64,000 nucleotides of DNA from an uncultured Acinetobacter sp. (GTDB lineage: Bacteria > Pseudomonadota > Gammaproteobacteria > Pseudomonadales > Moraxellaceae): positions 34,202 to 98,201 of the forward strand of contig CAJYTY010000018.1 in assembly GCA_913777945.1 (NCBI GenBank), read 5' to 3'. The position numbers and the translations under genes were made by a program. The notes beneath the pieces were generated by a model. That model searched no databases, was not told where the DNA came from, and worked only from the letters and a program-made list of their open reading frames with translations. Shown here one piece after another: positions 46,506-57,347 of this stretch. Position 1 is the first letter of the stretch. The number at the start of each line of letters is the position of its first letter.

Positions 46506-48248
46506 ATGAAAAAACTTCAACATCTTTTTAAACATGCTGCATTGCTCGGCGTCTGCATCAGTGTAGCTGCATGTAATGACAATAACGATCATGATACGGC
46601 ACAGTCGAGCCAAAGTATTCCACAATTGAGCCCAGCAGTAGGTGCTCAGCTCAAAGGCAGTTGTACAGATCTAAGCGGTTTCAAATTTGATACCACCGTA
46701 GTTGAAAGTGCAACTTTACAAAATGCAGGCGCTCTGACTGTTGCAGGAAAAAATATTCCGGCGCATTGTTTGGTCAAAGGTTATATGGAGCAACGTGTTA
46801 GCCCAATCGATGGTCAAACCTATCAGATTGGCTTTGAAATGCGACTTCCAGTGAGCTGGAACGGACGTTTTCTATATCAAGGAAATGGCGGTACCGACGG
46901 CAACATCGCCACAGCGACCGGACAAGTGGGCAGCGGCGGGATGTTAAGCAATGCTTTAAACGACGGATTCGCAGTAATTTCATCCGATGCCGGACATTCA
47001 TCTGCACAAAATCCGCTTTTTGGTTTAGATCCGCAAGCTCGTATCAACTATGGCTACGGTGCTATTACAAAGTTAACGCCTATGGCCAAAGATCTGATTA
47101 AAACAGCTTACGGTAAATTGCCAGATCGATCTTATGCAGGAGGTACGTCTAACGGCGGTCGACATGCCATGATCGCTGCAACACGCCTAGGCGATCAGTA
47201 CGATGGCATCTTGGCCAGTACACCCGGATTTCATCTACCACGTGCAGCAGCGGCACAGCTATATACTGCGCAGCAATTACGTCGTGTTGCCACCGATGAA
47301 AATGATTTAAGCACTGCCCTCACCTATGCAGAACGTAACGTACTTGCCAATGCGATTTTAACACGCTGTGATGCACTCGATGGTGTAGCAGATGGTATGG
47401 TACAAGACGTTGAAGCCTGCCGAACCGCCTTTGATATTCATAAAGATGTGCCTGTCTGCTCGGGTTCACGTGATGGAAGCTGTTTGAGTAAAGACCAGAT
47501 CGATGTCGTGGCTAATATTTACCGCGGCCCAGTCAATTCATCTGGCGAAGCATTGTATGCGACCCAGCCTTACGATCCGGGATTACTTGGCAGCAATTGG
47601 GCAAGCTGGAAATTTGTTTCTTCTGTGGGTACGGCACGCGACCCAGTAGCGGTAGGCATTATATTTCAGGTACCACCAGATCCAACAATTGTGCAAAATT
47701 CACGACAATTTGCCTTTAACTATAATTTTGATACTGATTACCTAAAACTTTCTGCAACCAATTCGACCTATTCAGAAAGCGCGATGTCATTTATGATCCC
47801 GCCAGATGAGCTCAATCTGGATAAATTACGCTTGCATGGCGGTAAAATGATTGTGGTGCAAGGCACAGCAGATGGCGTATTTTCGGTAGATGACACACAA
47901 AACTGGTACGATAAACTGATGGCAAAATACAAGAGCAGCAGTTTGGGAGATGCACAAAGTTTTGCTCGTTTTTATCGCGTTCCGGGAATGAATCATTCGC
48001 GTGGTGGGCTTGCGACCGACCAGTTTGATGCACTTACTGCTTTGGTGAACTGGGTAGAATACGGTCAAGCACCAGATCAAATTGTCGCTTCTGCACGCGG
48101 TGTCGGTAATGCAAGTGGCGAAATCAATAGCGAGTTACCATCGAGCTGGTCGGCCAATCGAACTCGACCACTGTGTCCATATCCAAAAATCGCACGTTAT
48201 AACGGTACAGGTGACAGTGAAAAAGCCGAGAATTTCACTTGTAAATAA
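46506..48248 (+). CDS. hcaG: Tannase/feruloyl-esterase family lipoprotein (HcaG)
   Basis: Hydroxycinnamate ester hydrolase of the tannase family, 580 residues. A lipobox AAC (Cys about 23) predicts a lipoprotein. The nucleophile elbow is GGTSNGGRHAM (about 217), the acid region VVQGTADGVFS (about 451) and the histidine VPGMNHSRGG (about 497). It releases caffeate and related acids from esters such as chlorogenate outside the cytoplasm; its other product, quinate, is used by the qui genes nearby. Ends at a strong terminator. Confidence 0.88.
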   Translation: MKKLQHLFKHAALLGVCISVAACNDNNDHDTAQSSQSIPQLSPAVGAQLKGSCTDLSGFKFDTTVVESATLQNAGALTVAGKNIPAHCLVKGYMEQRVSPIDGQTYQIGFEMRLPVSWNGRFLYQGNGGTDGNIATATGQVGSGGMLSNALNDGFAVISSDAGHSSAQNPLFGLDPQARINYGYGAITKLTPMAKDLIKTAYGKLPDRSYAGGTSNGGRHAMIAATRLGDQYDGILASTPGFHLPRAAAAQLYTAQQLRRVATDENDLSTALTYAERNVLANAILTRCDALDGVADGMVQDVEACRTAFDIHKDVPVCSGSRDGSCLSKDQIDVVANIYRGPVNSSGEALYATQPYDPGLLGSNWASWKFVSSVGTARDPVAVGIIFQVPPDPTIVQNSRQFAFNYNFDTDYLKLSATNSTYSESAMSFMIPPDELNLDKLRLHGGKMIVVQGTADGVFSVDDTQNWYDKLMAKYKSSSLGDAQSFARFYRVPGMNHSRGGLATDQFDALTALVNWVEYGQAPDQIVASARGVGNASGEINSELPSSWSANRTRPLCPYPKIARYNGTGDSEKAENFTCK

Positions 48249-48261
48249 ACATAACCGAGAT

Positions 48262-48293
48262 AAAAAAGAGAGCGACTAATCGCTCTCTTTTTT
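48262..48293. terminator. Bidirectional terminator between hcaG and pobA
   Basis: Perfect 13-bp stem AAAAAAGAGAGCG (48262-48274) and CGCTCTCTTTTTT (48281-48293) around a 6-base loop, between convergent genes. Confidence 0.93.
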
Positions 48294-48296
48294 GTT

Positions 48297-49550
<1,254 letters not shown>

Positions 49551-49585
49551 TCATTAAAAAGACATCTATAATCAAGGCTCAAAAT

Positions 49586-49622
49586 TATCCGATTAGCATT
49601 ACAACTGTCCGATGATCGGACA
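49586..49622. promoter_or_regulatory. PobR operator between pobA and pobR
   Basis: A perfect 17-bp palindrome TGTCCGATGATCGGACA (49606-49622), plus a third copy TATCCGAT (49586-49593) exactly 20 bp from the first half-site and in the same direction. One palindrome and one extra direct repeat is the known arrangement for the PobR and PcaU regulators in Acinetobacter. Confidence 0.82.
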
Positions 49623-49645
49623 AAACCATTTTGGATTTGAATGTT

Positions 49646-50461
49646 ATGGAACAACATCACCAATACCTTGCGCACCCTCATTCAAGTGAAGAAATACGCA
49701 CGGAAGATTACATTGCAGGCTTGGCCAAAGGCTTAGCGCTTTTAGAAGCATTTGGAATTGACAGACAACGACTGAACGTGACACAGGTTGCAGAGCGTAC
49801 TGGCATAAGCAGAACAGCTGCACGGCGTTATTTAAAGACACTTAAATTTTTGGGTTATTTAGATACTGATGAGCACTATTTTTGGCTTACACATCGTGTT
49901 TTACGTTTTTCTAGTTCTTATTTAAGCTCGGCACATTTACCCAAAGTGGCACAGTCATTTTTAAATCTTCTGTGTGCTCAAACCAGCCTCACCTTTTCAA
50001 TTGTGGTGCTCGATGAGCATGAAGTTGTACCTGTTGCGCGTAGTTATTTACCCCAGCAAGATAATCTTCGCGTGAGTCCCTATGGGATGCATTTGGGTAA
50101 TCGTTTGCCTGCCCACGCCACCTCCACCGGTAAAGTATTACTTTCTGTTCTGGATCGTGAAGTACAAATTGAATGGATTGAAAAATATGGTCTGAAGCGC
50201 CTCACGCCTTATACCATTACAGATGAGTACACTTTTTTAGAAACATTAGATGCTGTTCGGCAATCGGACTACTGTTTGTCTACTGAAGAACATGAAATGG
50301 GTGTTATTGCGATTGCGGTACCCGTTTTAAACGCACAGGGGCTTACCATTGCAGCACTTAATTGTATGTCACAAACCAATCGGGTGCAGCCACAGTATCT
50401 TATCGATCAAGTTTTACCTTTATTACGCAATACTGCGAATGAGCTGCGTAATTTGGTATAA
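49646..50461 (+). CDS. pobR: IclR-family activator of pobA (PobR)
   Basis: A 271-residue IclR-type activator induced by 4-hydroxybenzoate. The N-terminal helix-turn-helix is NVTQVAERTGISRTAARRYL (about 43-62), and the C-terminal effector domain contains HATSTGKVLLS (about 154) and EEHEMGVIAIAVP. A TTG at 49631 would add five residues; ATG 49646 gives the length of the A. baylyi protein. The ribosome binding site is weak. Confidence 0.9.
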   Translation: MEQHHQYLAHPHSSEEIRTEDYIAGLAKGLALLEAFGIDRQRLNVTQVAERTGISRTAARRYLKTLKFLGYLDTDEHYFWLTHRVLRFSSSYLSSAHLPKVAQSFLNLLCAQTSLTFSIVVLDEHEVVPVARSYLPQQDNLRVSPYGMHLGNRLPAHATSTGKVLLSVLDREVQIEWIEKYGLKRLTPYTITDEYTFLETLDAVRQSDYCLSTEEHEMGVIAIAVPVLNAQGLTIAALNCMSQTNRVQPQYLIDQVLPLLRNTANELRNLV

Positions 50462-50627
50462 TTTTAATCATAGATATTTGTTATCTTATTAAAAAACTTT
50501 AAAAAAGTTGAGATTCAATGTTAGATTTTTAATAAGAAAGAAAATATCTAGATATGTAATCAATCAACTTGTAAAAAATAAAGCAACTTATTAGTAAATT
50601 ATTTTATAAAAATTTTAAGAGAAATAT

Positions 50628-51806
50628 ATGGGTACCAATATATCTGGAATGATTTTTAAATGTTCTAGCGACCAAGATGATATTGAAAATTTAGTTCATA
50701 AATGGATAAAAGATGAAGATTCATTTTTTGATCAACAATCAACTATACGTATCGAATTTTTAAATAATAATTTAATTCTTATTCATAATCATGAAATTTT
50801 TGAGTCTGCAAAAAATAATCCTAAATTATGGGAAAAACTACTACTCAATTTAAAGGAATCGGAGTGGACAGTTTTCTTTAAATGTGTCGATAGCTTTGAA
50901 TCATTTAGTTATATCATATATCAAAATCGTAAAGAAATACGTAAAGTAATCCAATATCAGGGATCAAATCTTTATCAAACTGGCCAACCTTTGAATTGCG
51001 AAAAATCTTGGCTGAATTTCACTATTTTTTATGAACGAGAAAGTTACACTGATGGTTCTTATAAAACTGAAAGATATGAGATTCCAGATCTAAATGATGA
51101 GAGCAATCCAAATATTCAATATCACAAGTACTATTATATTATAGAAAAAAGCTTATCTTTTTATCATCATTACCTTGCTCGTGCACTTTTAGTAGAAGTG
51201 CTTCAATATCACTTAGGTTTTGATATTATTGATAGCGACTACAATACATCTCAATCTTTAATTATCAACTGTGAAGATATTCCAAACTTTAAACGAACAT
51301 TAAAACAAGCTCAAGAAGGATGTATCAAGGCTCAAAATCAATTAGCATCTATGTATCTAAATGGTTTAGATGTTACTCAAAATATGTCTTTAGCGCTTTT
51401 TTGGTATGAAAAAACGGCGTCTCAAAATGATCCTGAAGGAGAACTAAATCTAGGTAAACTCTATTTGAACGGCCTAGGGATAGAAAAAAATTATGAGTTA
51501 GGATTAACTTGGATTAAAAAATCAGTAAAGCAGAATTATCCAGATGCCTATTTTACTTTGGCGGAGTTGTATGAAAAAGGTCATATTGTTCAAAAAGATA
51601 TTCAACAAGCTTTAATATTTTATAAAAAGGCTGCAAATCTTAGACATGCAACTTCCGCTTATAGATTAGGCCAAATATTTGAATTAGGTCAAGGAGTTAC
51701 CCTAGATTTAAAATTAGCTAAAAGGTTTTATCATCAAGCAGCAAGTAACTTTAGTTCAGAGGCCAAAATTCGTTTAGATATTTTAGATCAGTTGACAAAT
51801 AAGTAG
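50628..51806 (+). CDS. Sel1-repeat protein of unknown function
   Basis: A 392-residue protein without signal peptide or membrane segment. Residues about 1-220 form a charged, aromatic-rich domain I do not recognise. From about 225 to 385 there are four to five Sel1-type repeats (for example GCIKAQNQLASMYLNGLDVT, ALFWYEKTASQNDPEGELNL), which build alpha-solenoids for protein binding. It is markedly more AT-rich than its neighbours and lies between pobR and quiA, interrupting an otherwise catabolic block. A regulator, a contact-system immunity or an effector-related role is possible but unsupported. AAGAGAAATAT precedes the ATG. Confidence 0.75.
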   Translation: MGTNISGMIFKCSSDQDDIENLVHKWIKDEDSFFDQQSTIRIEFLNNNLILIHNHEIFESAKNNPKLWEKLLLNLKESEWTVFFKCVDSFESFSYIIYQNRKEIRKVIQYQGSNLYQTGQPLNCEKSWLNFTIFYERESYTDGSYKTERYEIPDLNDESNPNIQYHKYYYIIEKSLSFYHHYLARALLVEVLQYHLGFDIIDSDYNTSQSLIINCEDIPNFKRTLKQAQEGCIKAQNQLASMYLNGLDVTQNMSLALFWYEKTASQNDPEGELNLGKLYLNGLGIEKNYELGLTWIKKSVKQNYPDAYFTLAELYEKGHIVQKDIQQALIFYKKAANLRHATSAYRLGQIFELGQGVTLDLKLAKRFYHQAASNFSSEAKIRLDILDQLTNK

Positions 51807-51837
51807 AAAAATTATTTAGAAAATATATAGTAAGAAT

Positions 51838-51868
51838 AAAAGGGACTCCTGAGAGTCCCTTTTTTTTA
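51838..51868. terminator. Bidirectional terminator between sel1 gene and quiA
   Basis: AAAAGGGACTC (51838-51848) and GAGTCCCTTTT (51853-51863), 4-base loop, followed by T residues. It serves the Sel1 gene and the long pca-qui transcript. Confidence 0.9.
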
Positions 51869-51878
51869 AGCGATTTAA

Positions 51879-54308
51879 TTATTTTTCAAGGGCATATGCA
51901 ATCACGTAGTCACCATGATCTGGAGACTGACGTGCACCACCTGCTGAAATCACAACGTATTGTTTTCCAGTTTTCGGTGATACATAACTCATAGGCGTAC
52001 CTTGGCTACCCACAGGAAGACGTGCTTTCCACAACTCTTTACCTGTTGATGTATCAAATGCACGTAGATAGTAATCTTGCGTTGCAGCAAAGAATACCAA
52101 ACCACCCTGAGTTGCCATTGGACCACCAATAGTTGGCATACCAATTGGCGCTTTTAGGCCCAATTTAATGCCCATCGGGCCGGTATCTTCAACTGTACCC
52201 AATGGTACTTGCCATGCAATTTGACGTGTTTTCATGTCAATCGCTGTCATCGTACCAAATGGTGGTTTCTGACACGGAATGCTCAGTGCAGACCAGAAAC
52301 GGTTTTTGTTCACTTTGTACGGTGTACCTTTCATCGGCACTGCGCCCATACCCGTGTTAACTTTCTCACCGCCATTGGCTTGAACTGCTAAGTCTTCTGG
52401 GGTTTGTTTGATCAACTGAATCCATAGACCTAGACGCATATCATTCACAAACATGTAACGATGCGATGGATCAAATGCGATGGATCCCCAGTTCATTCCA
52501 CCCAAAGAACCTGGGAAGCTTAATGAAACATCGGTACCCGGTGCGGTATAAAGCCCTTCATAACGCATCGATTTAAAGCTGATACGACACATCAACTGAT
52601 CAAATGGCGTTGCACCCCACATATCAGACTCAGTTAAAGTCTGGTTTCCGATTTGTGGCATTTCTACAGAACGCGGCTGCGTTTTGCTGTACTGCTCACC
52701 CGGAATATCGGCAGTTTTTACTTCTTGCTCGATCACTTTGGTTAACGGTTTACCCGTTACACGATCAAGTACATAAAACTGACCAGATTTTGTACCAATC
52801 ACAACCGCAGGTTTAGTGCTGCCATCTTTCATTGGGAAGTCTACCAAGCTTGGTTGCATTGGTAAGTCAAAATCCCATAGATCGTTGTGAACAGTTTGAT
52901 ACACCCACTTTTCTTTACCAGTCGTTGCATCTAGCGCTAAAACAGACGTATTGTACTTATGATCTAGCGGCTGGCGGTTTGCACCCCATAAATCGACAGA
53001 TGAACTGCCCATAGGTAAGAATACGGTGTTCATTTGTGGATCATACGACATCGCTGCCCATGAGTTTGCAGAGCTACGCTTGTAAATTTCACCCGGCTTC
53101 AACACATAGTTTGGATCTGGATTACGTGGGTCGAACGCCCAGCGCAATTTACCTGTAATGACATCATATGCACGAATGACTCCACCCGGCATATCAGCAC
53201 CTACGTTATCGGCAATACGGCTACCCACAACAATAGAAGTGCCTGCGATAGTCGGTGCAGAAGTGACTTCAAAGCGTGGTGCTTTGGTGCCATCCCCCAA
53301 ACCTTCTAACAAATCAACCGTACCATTTACACCAAAATCTTTACAACGCTCACCTGTATCTGCATTCACTGCAATCAGACGACCATCTGGTGTATTGGTG
53401 TACACACGACGTGGGCACTGGGTATTGGTTGCGACCGCTGTAACAGGAGTTGCACCAGCCAATGTCGGTTGAGTCAACGCTTTGGTCGAATCAAAGTAAG
53501 CGACGCCACGGCAACGCTCCCATGCATCTGCTTTAGAATTCACTTCTGCTTTCCAGAGCTGCTTACCAGAATCTGCGTCTAATGCAAAAATATTGTTGTG
53601 CGGTGTACACAAGAATACTTTATTGCCAACTTGCAATGGTGTCATCTGGTCTTCTGCGCCGTTACCGGTACCAGTGGTAAAATCACCCGTACGGAAACGC
53701 CAAGCTTCTTTCAACTTAGATACGTTGTTACGGTTAATCTGATCTAGCGCAACAAAACGGCTTCCGCCTGCATCATTACCATAATGGTCCCAATCAACCT
53801 GTTTTTTTGCAGGATCAACCGGAATTAAAGGTAACTCTTCACCAGATGCTTTTACTGTTGCATGCGGAATAAACATGCCATATAAACCGCCAAACATTCC
53901 TAAAACTGTTAAACCACCAATGATATATGCTGGCGCATTAATTGGAGTTTGATATTGGTATTTACGAATAGATGGCAAGGTTAACATGACCGCAGCAAAT
54001 AAACCTGCCGGGAACATCAAACGTGAATGCAATGGCCAAAATTCAAAACCAGCATCAATTAACGCCCAAATCACAGTACCGATGAAGGCCAAAGCATATA
54101 ACCACACCCCTGTTGCCTTTTTCTTGAAAATAAAAAAAGCTGAGGCAGTAATAATTAAACCAGCAATCAGGAAGTACCATGAACCACCCAGGCTAATCAG
54201 TTTTCCACCACCAATGATATAAAATACACCAGTAATGAGTAACGCCAGCCCAAGTATAAAACACCATATTTTAAATATGATGTGAGACTTCGCTTGAGGG
54301 TCAGACAT
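51879..54308 (-). CDS. quiA: Quinate/shikimate dehydrogenase, PQQ-dependent (QuiA)
   Basis: Membrane-bound quinoprotein, 809 residues. Five transmembrane helices occupy about 15-130, and the rest is the periplasmic PQQ beta-propeller (VDWDHYGNDAGGSRFVALDQ, GANRQPLDHKYNTSVLALD, the tryptophan-docking repeats such as GTGNGAED). It oxidises quinate and shikimate to dehydroquinate and dehydroshikimate and passes electrons to ubiquinone. The frame is open to 54338, but GGAGAAAG before ATG 54308 (MSDPQAK) gives the length known from A. baylyi. Last gene of the pca-qui transcript. PQQ genes are not in this window. Confidence 0.93.
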   Translation of the reverse strand: MSDPQAKSHIIFKIWCFILGLALLITGVFYIIGGGKLISLGGSWYFLIAGLIITASAFFIFKKKATGVWLYALAFIGTVIWALIDAGFEFWPLHSRLMFPAGLFAAVMLTLPSIRKYQYQTPINAPAYIIGGLTVLGMFGGLYGMFIPHATVKASGEELPLIPVDPAKKQVDWDHYGNDAGGSRFVALDQINRNNVSKLKEAWRFRTGDFTTGTGNGAEDQMTPLQVGNKVFLCTPHNNIFALDADSGKQLWKAEVNSKADAWERCRGVAYFDSTKALTQPTLAGATPVTAVATNTQCPRRVYTNTPDGRLIAVNADTGERCKDFGVNGTVDLLEGLGDGTKAPRFEVTSAPTIAGTSIVVGSRIADNVGADMPGGVIRAYDVITGKLRWAFDPRNPDPNYVLKPGEIYKRSSANSWAAMSYDPQMNTVFLPMGSSSVDLWGANRQPLDHKYNTSVLALDATTGKEKWVYQTVHNDLWDFDLPMQPSLVDFPMKDGSTKPAVVIGTKSGQFYVLDRVTGKPLTKVIEQEVKTADIPGEQYSKTQPRSVEMPQIGNQTLTESDMWGATPFDQLMCRISFKSMRYEGLYTAPGTDVSLSFPGSLGGMNWGSIAFDPSHRYMFVNDMRLGLWIQLIKQTPEDLAVQANGGEKVNTGMGAVPMKGTPYKVNKNRFWSALSIPCQKPPFGTMTAIDMKTRQIAWQVPLGTVEDTGPMGIKLGLKAPIGMPTIGGPMATQGGLVFFAATQDYYLRAFDTSTGKELWKARLPVGSQGTPMSYVSPKTGKQYVVISAGGARQSPDHGDYVIAYALEK

Positions 54309-54381
54309 ACATCTTTCTCCACTTATCATGATTGCCATTCTTTGATGTTTTCAAAGTAAGGCGCTCATGTATAAACACATT

Positions 54382-54411
54382 CAGCTAAAGTGGGATAAGC
54401 CACTTTAGCTG
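54382..54411 (-). other. Intercistronic hairpin between quiX and quiA
   Basis: Perfect 12-bp stem CAGCTAAAGTGG (54382-54393) and CCACTTTAGCTG (54400-54411) with a 6-base loop and no U-tract, in the 178-bp gap. Probably an mRNA-stability or processing element. Confidence 0.6.
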
Positions 54412-54486
54412 TTCGAATTAAGTTTAAAAACCAGCAACGATATTGACTATATTTTAGACATTTTTATTCTTCATTTTGTGTCATTG

Positions 54487-55806
54487 CTAGAAATTTAAAC
54501 GCATAGTTAATCCAGCGACCCATGCATCATCCACTTCCTTTACACCAGCAGGCTGATGAATATATTGAATATTTGGACGAAGCATGACTGCTGGGGACCA
54601 TTGATAGGTGTAATTCAGTTCGATATTCAGCTCATCGTGCTGAACAGGAATATAGTTCGATGCCAACGCATCGTATTGGTCATAACCACGGCTTTCATCA
54701 ATTGCAATTTGACGATCTCGTGCGCGCTCGTTTACCACATAATTGGCCAAACCAAAACCAATCGAATCATTTGGACGGCTATCGAAAGCACCTTTGTACC
54801 AAAGTGCAAGTTGCTGGGTACTTTGAACCGTTGTCGTGGCTTTGTCGTTTAGCACACCGTTAAAGCTGATATACAAACCCCGCTTTGGATCATTGCCTTG
54901 TTGCGTAAGTTGCTGCTGTGTATTGATCCAGAAACTGTGCTTACCATCATGTACTTTACTTGGATTGGCAACATCTGTTGCTTCTGCTGTGGAATATAGC
55001 GCACCGATTTTATATTCGCCCGGCAGCCCACCAAAGTAAGCAAGTTTAGGTTTCCATGCCAACTCCACCGGAATGGTCGCGCCTTTAACGTTGTTCATAT
55101 CTAGGTTAAAGCCGTCACTGTTCGACTGTGTTTTGACATTATCTGGATTGACTTCATATACCCCAAGGCCCAATGTCCATTCAGGTGCAAACTGATACTT
55201 CACATTTGCCCCCCACAATCCTACAGGCCAGTTATACCAGATCGATCCGATCGACTTACCGAGCTGACCACCACAAAGCAATAGATTTTGAAACTCACAT
55301 TGCGAGCTGTTGAAATCGTCTGACATGCCCATACGACCAATCTTGACTTGTACCGTATTGTCGTCAAAGCCTTTTTTGATCCAAGCCTGCGTCAAACGCC
55401 AGATTTTTCCACGCCCATAGATCTCTTGTGAATTGCCGAGTGTCGATGATCGTGGATCTTTGATACGTTCCAAAGTGATTGCGTTTCCATCACGTTTGGT
55501 GATCATGATGGCTGCGCTTGTATCTTTCCAACCTGCAATTTTACTCAAGTCAAAATTTGCGCCCAGCGTCAGTTGTCCTGCATTTTCAACAGTTGTATTG
55601 TCATCAAAGCCACCAGAGATATTACTTGCCGCCTGGCTCATGATCGAAGCCGTGAATTTATATCCCTGTTGTTCAAGTTGCTGGCGATTTCCACCCCAAT
55701 CGCCCAAAAGCCACTGACGATCTTGAGAATAAAATTCATTTGCCGAAGCAAACTGACAACTGAGCAAAGCAGCAGAAATTAAGCCCAATTTAAAAAAATC
55801 TTGCAT
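54487..55806 (-). CDS. quiX: OprB-type carbohydrate porin of the qui operon (QuiX)
   Basis: Outer-membrane porin of the carbohydrate-selective OprB family, 439 residues. Signal peptide at 1-22 (cleavage near ASA-NE), then SQDRQWLLGDWGGNRQQLEQ typical of OprB N-termini, and a C-terminal GLTMRLNF. Expected to pass the polyhydroxylated acids quinate and shikimate to the periplasmic enzymes. AAAAGGGAATTTTCA precedes the ATG. Confidence 0.88.
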   Translation of the reverse strand: MQDFFKLGLISAALLSCQFASANEFYSQDRQWLLGDWGGNRQQLEQQGYKFTASIMSQAASNISGGFDDNTTVENAGQLTLGANFDLSKIAGWKDTSAAIMITKRDGNAITLERIKDPRSSTLGNSQEIYGRGKIWRLTQAWIKKGFDDNTVQVKIGRMGMSDDFNSSQCEFQNLLLCGGQLGKSIGSIWYNWPVGLWGANVKYQFAPEWTLGLGVYEVNPDNVKTQSNSDGFNLDMNNVKGATIPVELAWKPKLAYFGGLPGEYKIGALYSTAEATDVANPSKVHDGKHSFWINTQQQLTQQGNDPKRGLYISFNGVLNDKATTTVQSTQQLALWYKGAFDSRPNDSIGFGLANYVVNERARDRQIAIDESRGYDQYDALASNYIPVQHDELNIELNYTYQWSPAVMLRPNIQYIHQPAGVKEVDDAWVAGLTMRLNF

Positions 55807-55828
55807 TGAAAATTCCCTTTTTATTCAA

Positions 55829-55853
55829 GGTGTTTCCAATTTCTGGAAACACC
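55829..55853 (-). other. Intercistronic hairpin between quiC and quiX
   Basis: Perfect 10-bp stem GGTGTTTCCA (55829-55838) and TGGAAACACC (55844-55853) with a 5-base loop, followed on the minus strand by only a short mixed run. Second such hairpin in the qui part of the operon. Confidence 0.6.
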
Positions 55854-55867
55854 GTATACTACAAACA

Positions 55868-57328
55868 TTATTTCATCATCACCGCTGAACTGAGCTCTGA
55901 AGTCGCACCCAGGTGATCAGTCACATTTGCCGTGATCGATGGCATAACAACTTTTGGTGTCCAGTTGGCTTTTGCAACGCCCTGAGCATCTGTAACAACA
56001 ACTACAGAATCTAGATACTGCTCAGCTTCTTTAGAGGAAGCCGAACGGTTACCAAAGAATTCAACGTTATAACGTTGATTTGGCATACCTTTTACTTCTA
56101 CCGTAATTTGTTTTTTAGATACAGTGAGCGTCGGCGCCTGAATACCTTGGTTTGGTACAGCGTTACAGTTTTGCTGATTCGGCTGAGTACAGGTTTTTTG
56201 CAGCTTTGCAGGCTCAATGACAACACCACCACCACGAGAGCCAACAAAACCTTCATGCTCGAGCGCAGGCACACCAAACACGATTGCGCCTAAACGCTGA
56301 TTCGGCACACATGAACCACCCGCTTCGCAGCGCTTAATGTCTTTGCCGTTATCCCAAATTTGGTTTTTGGTCAATGTGATACGAGCATTGGCATCTTTTT
56401 CAGAACGAATCGCCACCCCAATACGGTTACCATGCACTTTGTTACTGTCAAAAATATTGCCATCGCCTGTTAAATTGAATCCCAACGAGTTGTTGGTTAA
56501 CTCATTGTAGGCGATGTAATTACGCTTACCCCAGTTGATTTGCAAACCGTCTGAGTAGTTCTCAAACTTGTTACCGACCACGGCATTGTCGTTGCCCCAC
56601 AAAATTTCAATGCCTTGTGATGGTTCAGGATTCGCTTTTGTTGAAGTAAACAAGTTATTGGCAACTAAGTTAAATGCTGCGCCGCGAGTTAACTCAAGAC
56701 CATCGCCGTTATCGATAAACAGATTGTCTAACACCTTATTGTTATTGGTGGTTGTCGATGTCGGGTTGCCTTTACCATCATCCCCTGTGATCATCACACC
56801 CGCACCACCGTAGTTATTACTAATGCGGTTATGTTGAATCAAGTTGTTACTTGAGCGATTGACCAAAACACCAATACAAAAGCGATGTACATCTAAGCCT
56901 TTTAACGTTACGCCGTTTACATCTTGCAAGACCAAGCCCGGTAAAGTCATGGTACGGACGTTTGTGCCGTATTGCTCTGGGTTTGCTCCTGGGCAAGCTT
57001 TAGCACCTTCACCTTTAATATAGTTTGAACCATCAATCGCGATGTATTCACCAGTTTTATCCCACTGAGTCCCAATAATCTTGACTGCTGATTTAATAGA
57101 TGGAAGTGGCTTGTCGACTTTAATCACATACGGTGCTTTGCCAACCGCTTGAATTAAAATTTGATTTTCTTGAGCCGTATTGGCGTTTGATTGCTCAATT
57201 GCCCAACGTAAAGAGCCTTTGTCGTTATCATCCTGATAACGATCAACGATATAAGTTTCCGCAGACGCAAAGCCTGAAGAGATTAAGCCCAAAGCAAATG
57301 CTGATAAACGCAAAGAATTCAATTTCAT
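55868..57328 (-). CDS. quiC: Periplasmic 3-dehydroshikimate dehydratase (QuiC)
   Basis: Converts dehydroshikimate to protocatechuate. The 486-residue protein has a signal peptide (about 1-23, cleavage ASA-ET) and a parallel beta-helix body (NosD/pectate-lyase-like: NRISNNYGGAGVMITGDDG, NNLIQHN and similar asparagine-rich turns). A short Ig-like domain seems to occupy the last 80 residues. This differs from the soluble AroZ/AsbF-type dehydratase. GACAAGGAAACTGTC precedes the ATG. Confidence 0.9.
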   Translation of the reverse strand: MKLNSLRLSAFALGLISSGFASAETYIVDRYQDDNDKGSLRWAIEQSNANTAQENQILIQAVGKAPYVIKVDKPLPSIKSAVKIIGTQWDKTGEYIAIDGSNYIKGEGAKACPGANPEQYGTNVRTMTLPGLVLQDVNGVTLKGLDVHRFCIGVLVNRSSNNLIQHNRISNNYGGAGVMITGDDGKGNPTSTTTNNNKVLDNLFIDNGDGLELTRGAAFNLVANNLFTSTKANPEPSQGIEILWGNDNAVVGNKFENYSDGLQINWGKRNYIAYNELTNNSLGFNLTGDGNIFDSNKVHGNRIGVAIRSEKDANARITLTKNQIWDNGKDIKRCEAGGSCVPNQRLGAIVFGVPALEHEGFVGSRGGGVVIEPAKLQKTCTQPNQQNCNAVPNQGIQAPTLTVSKKQITVEVKGMPNQRYNVEFFGNRSASSKEAEQYLDSVVVVTDAQGVAKANWTPKVVMPSITANVTDHLGATSELSSAVMMK

Positions 57329-57347
57329 GACAGTTTCCTTGTCAGGA

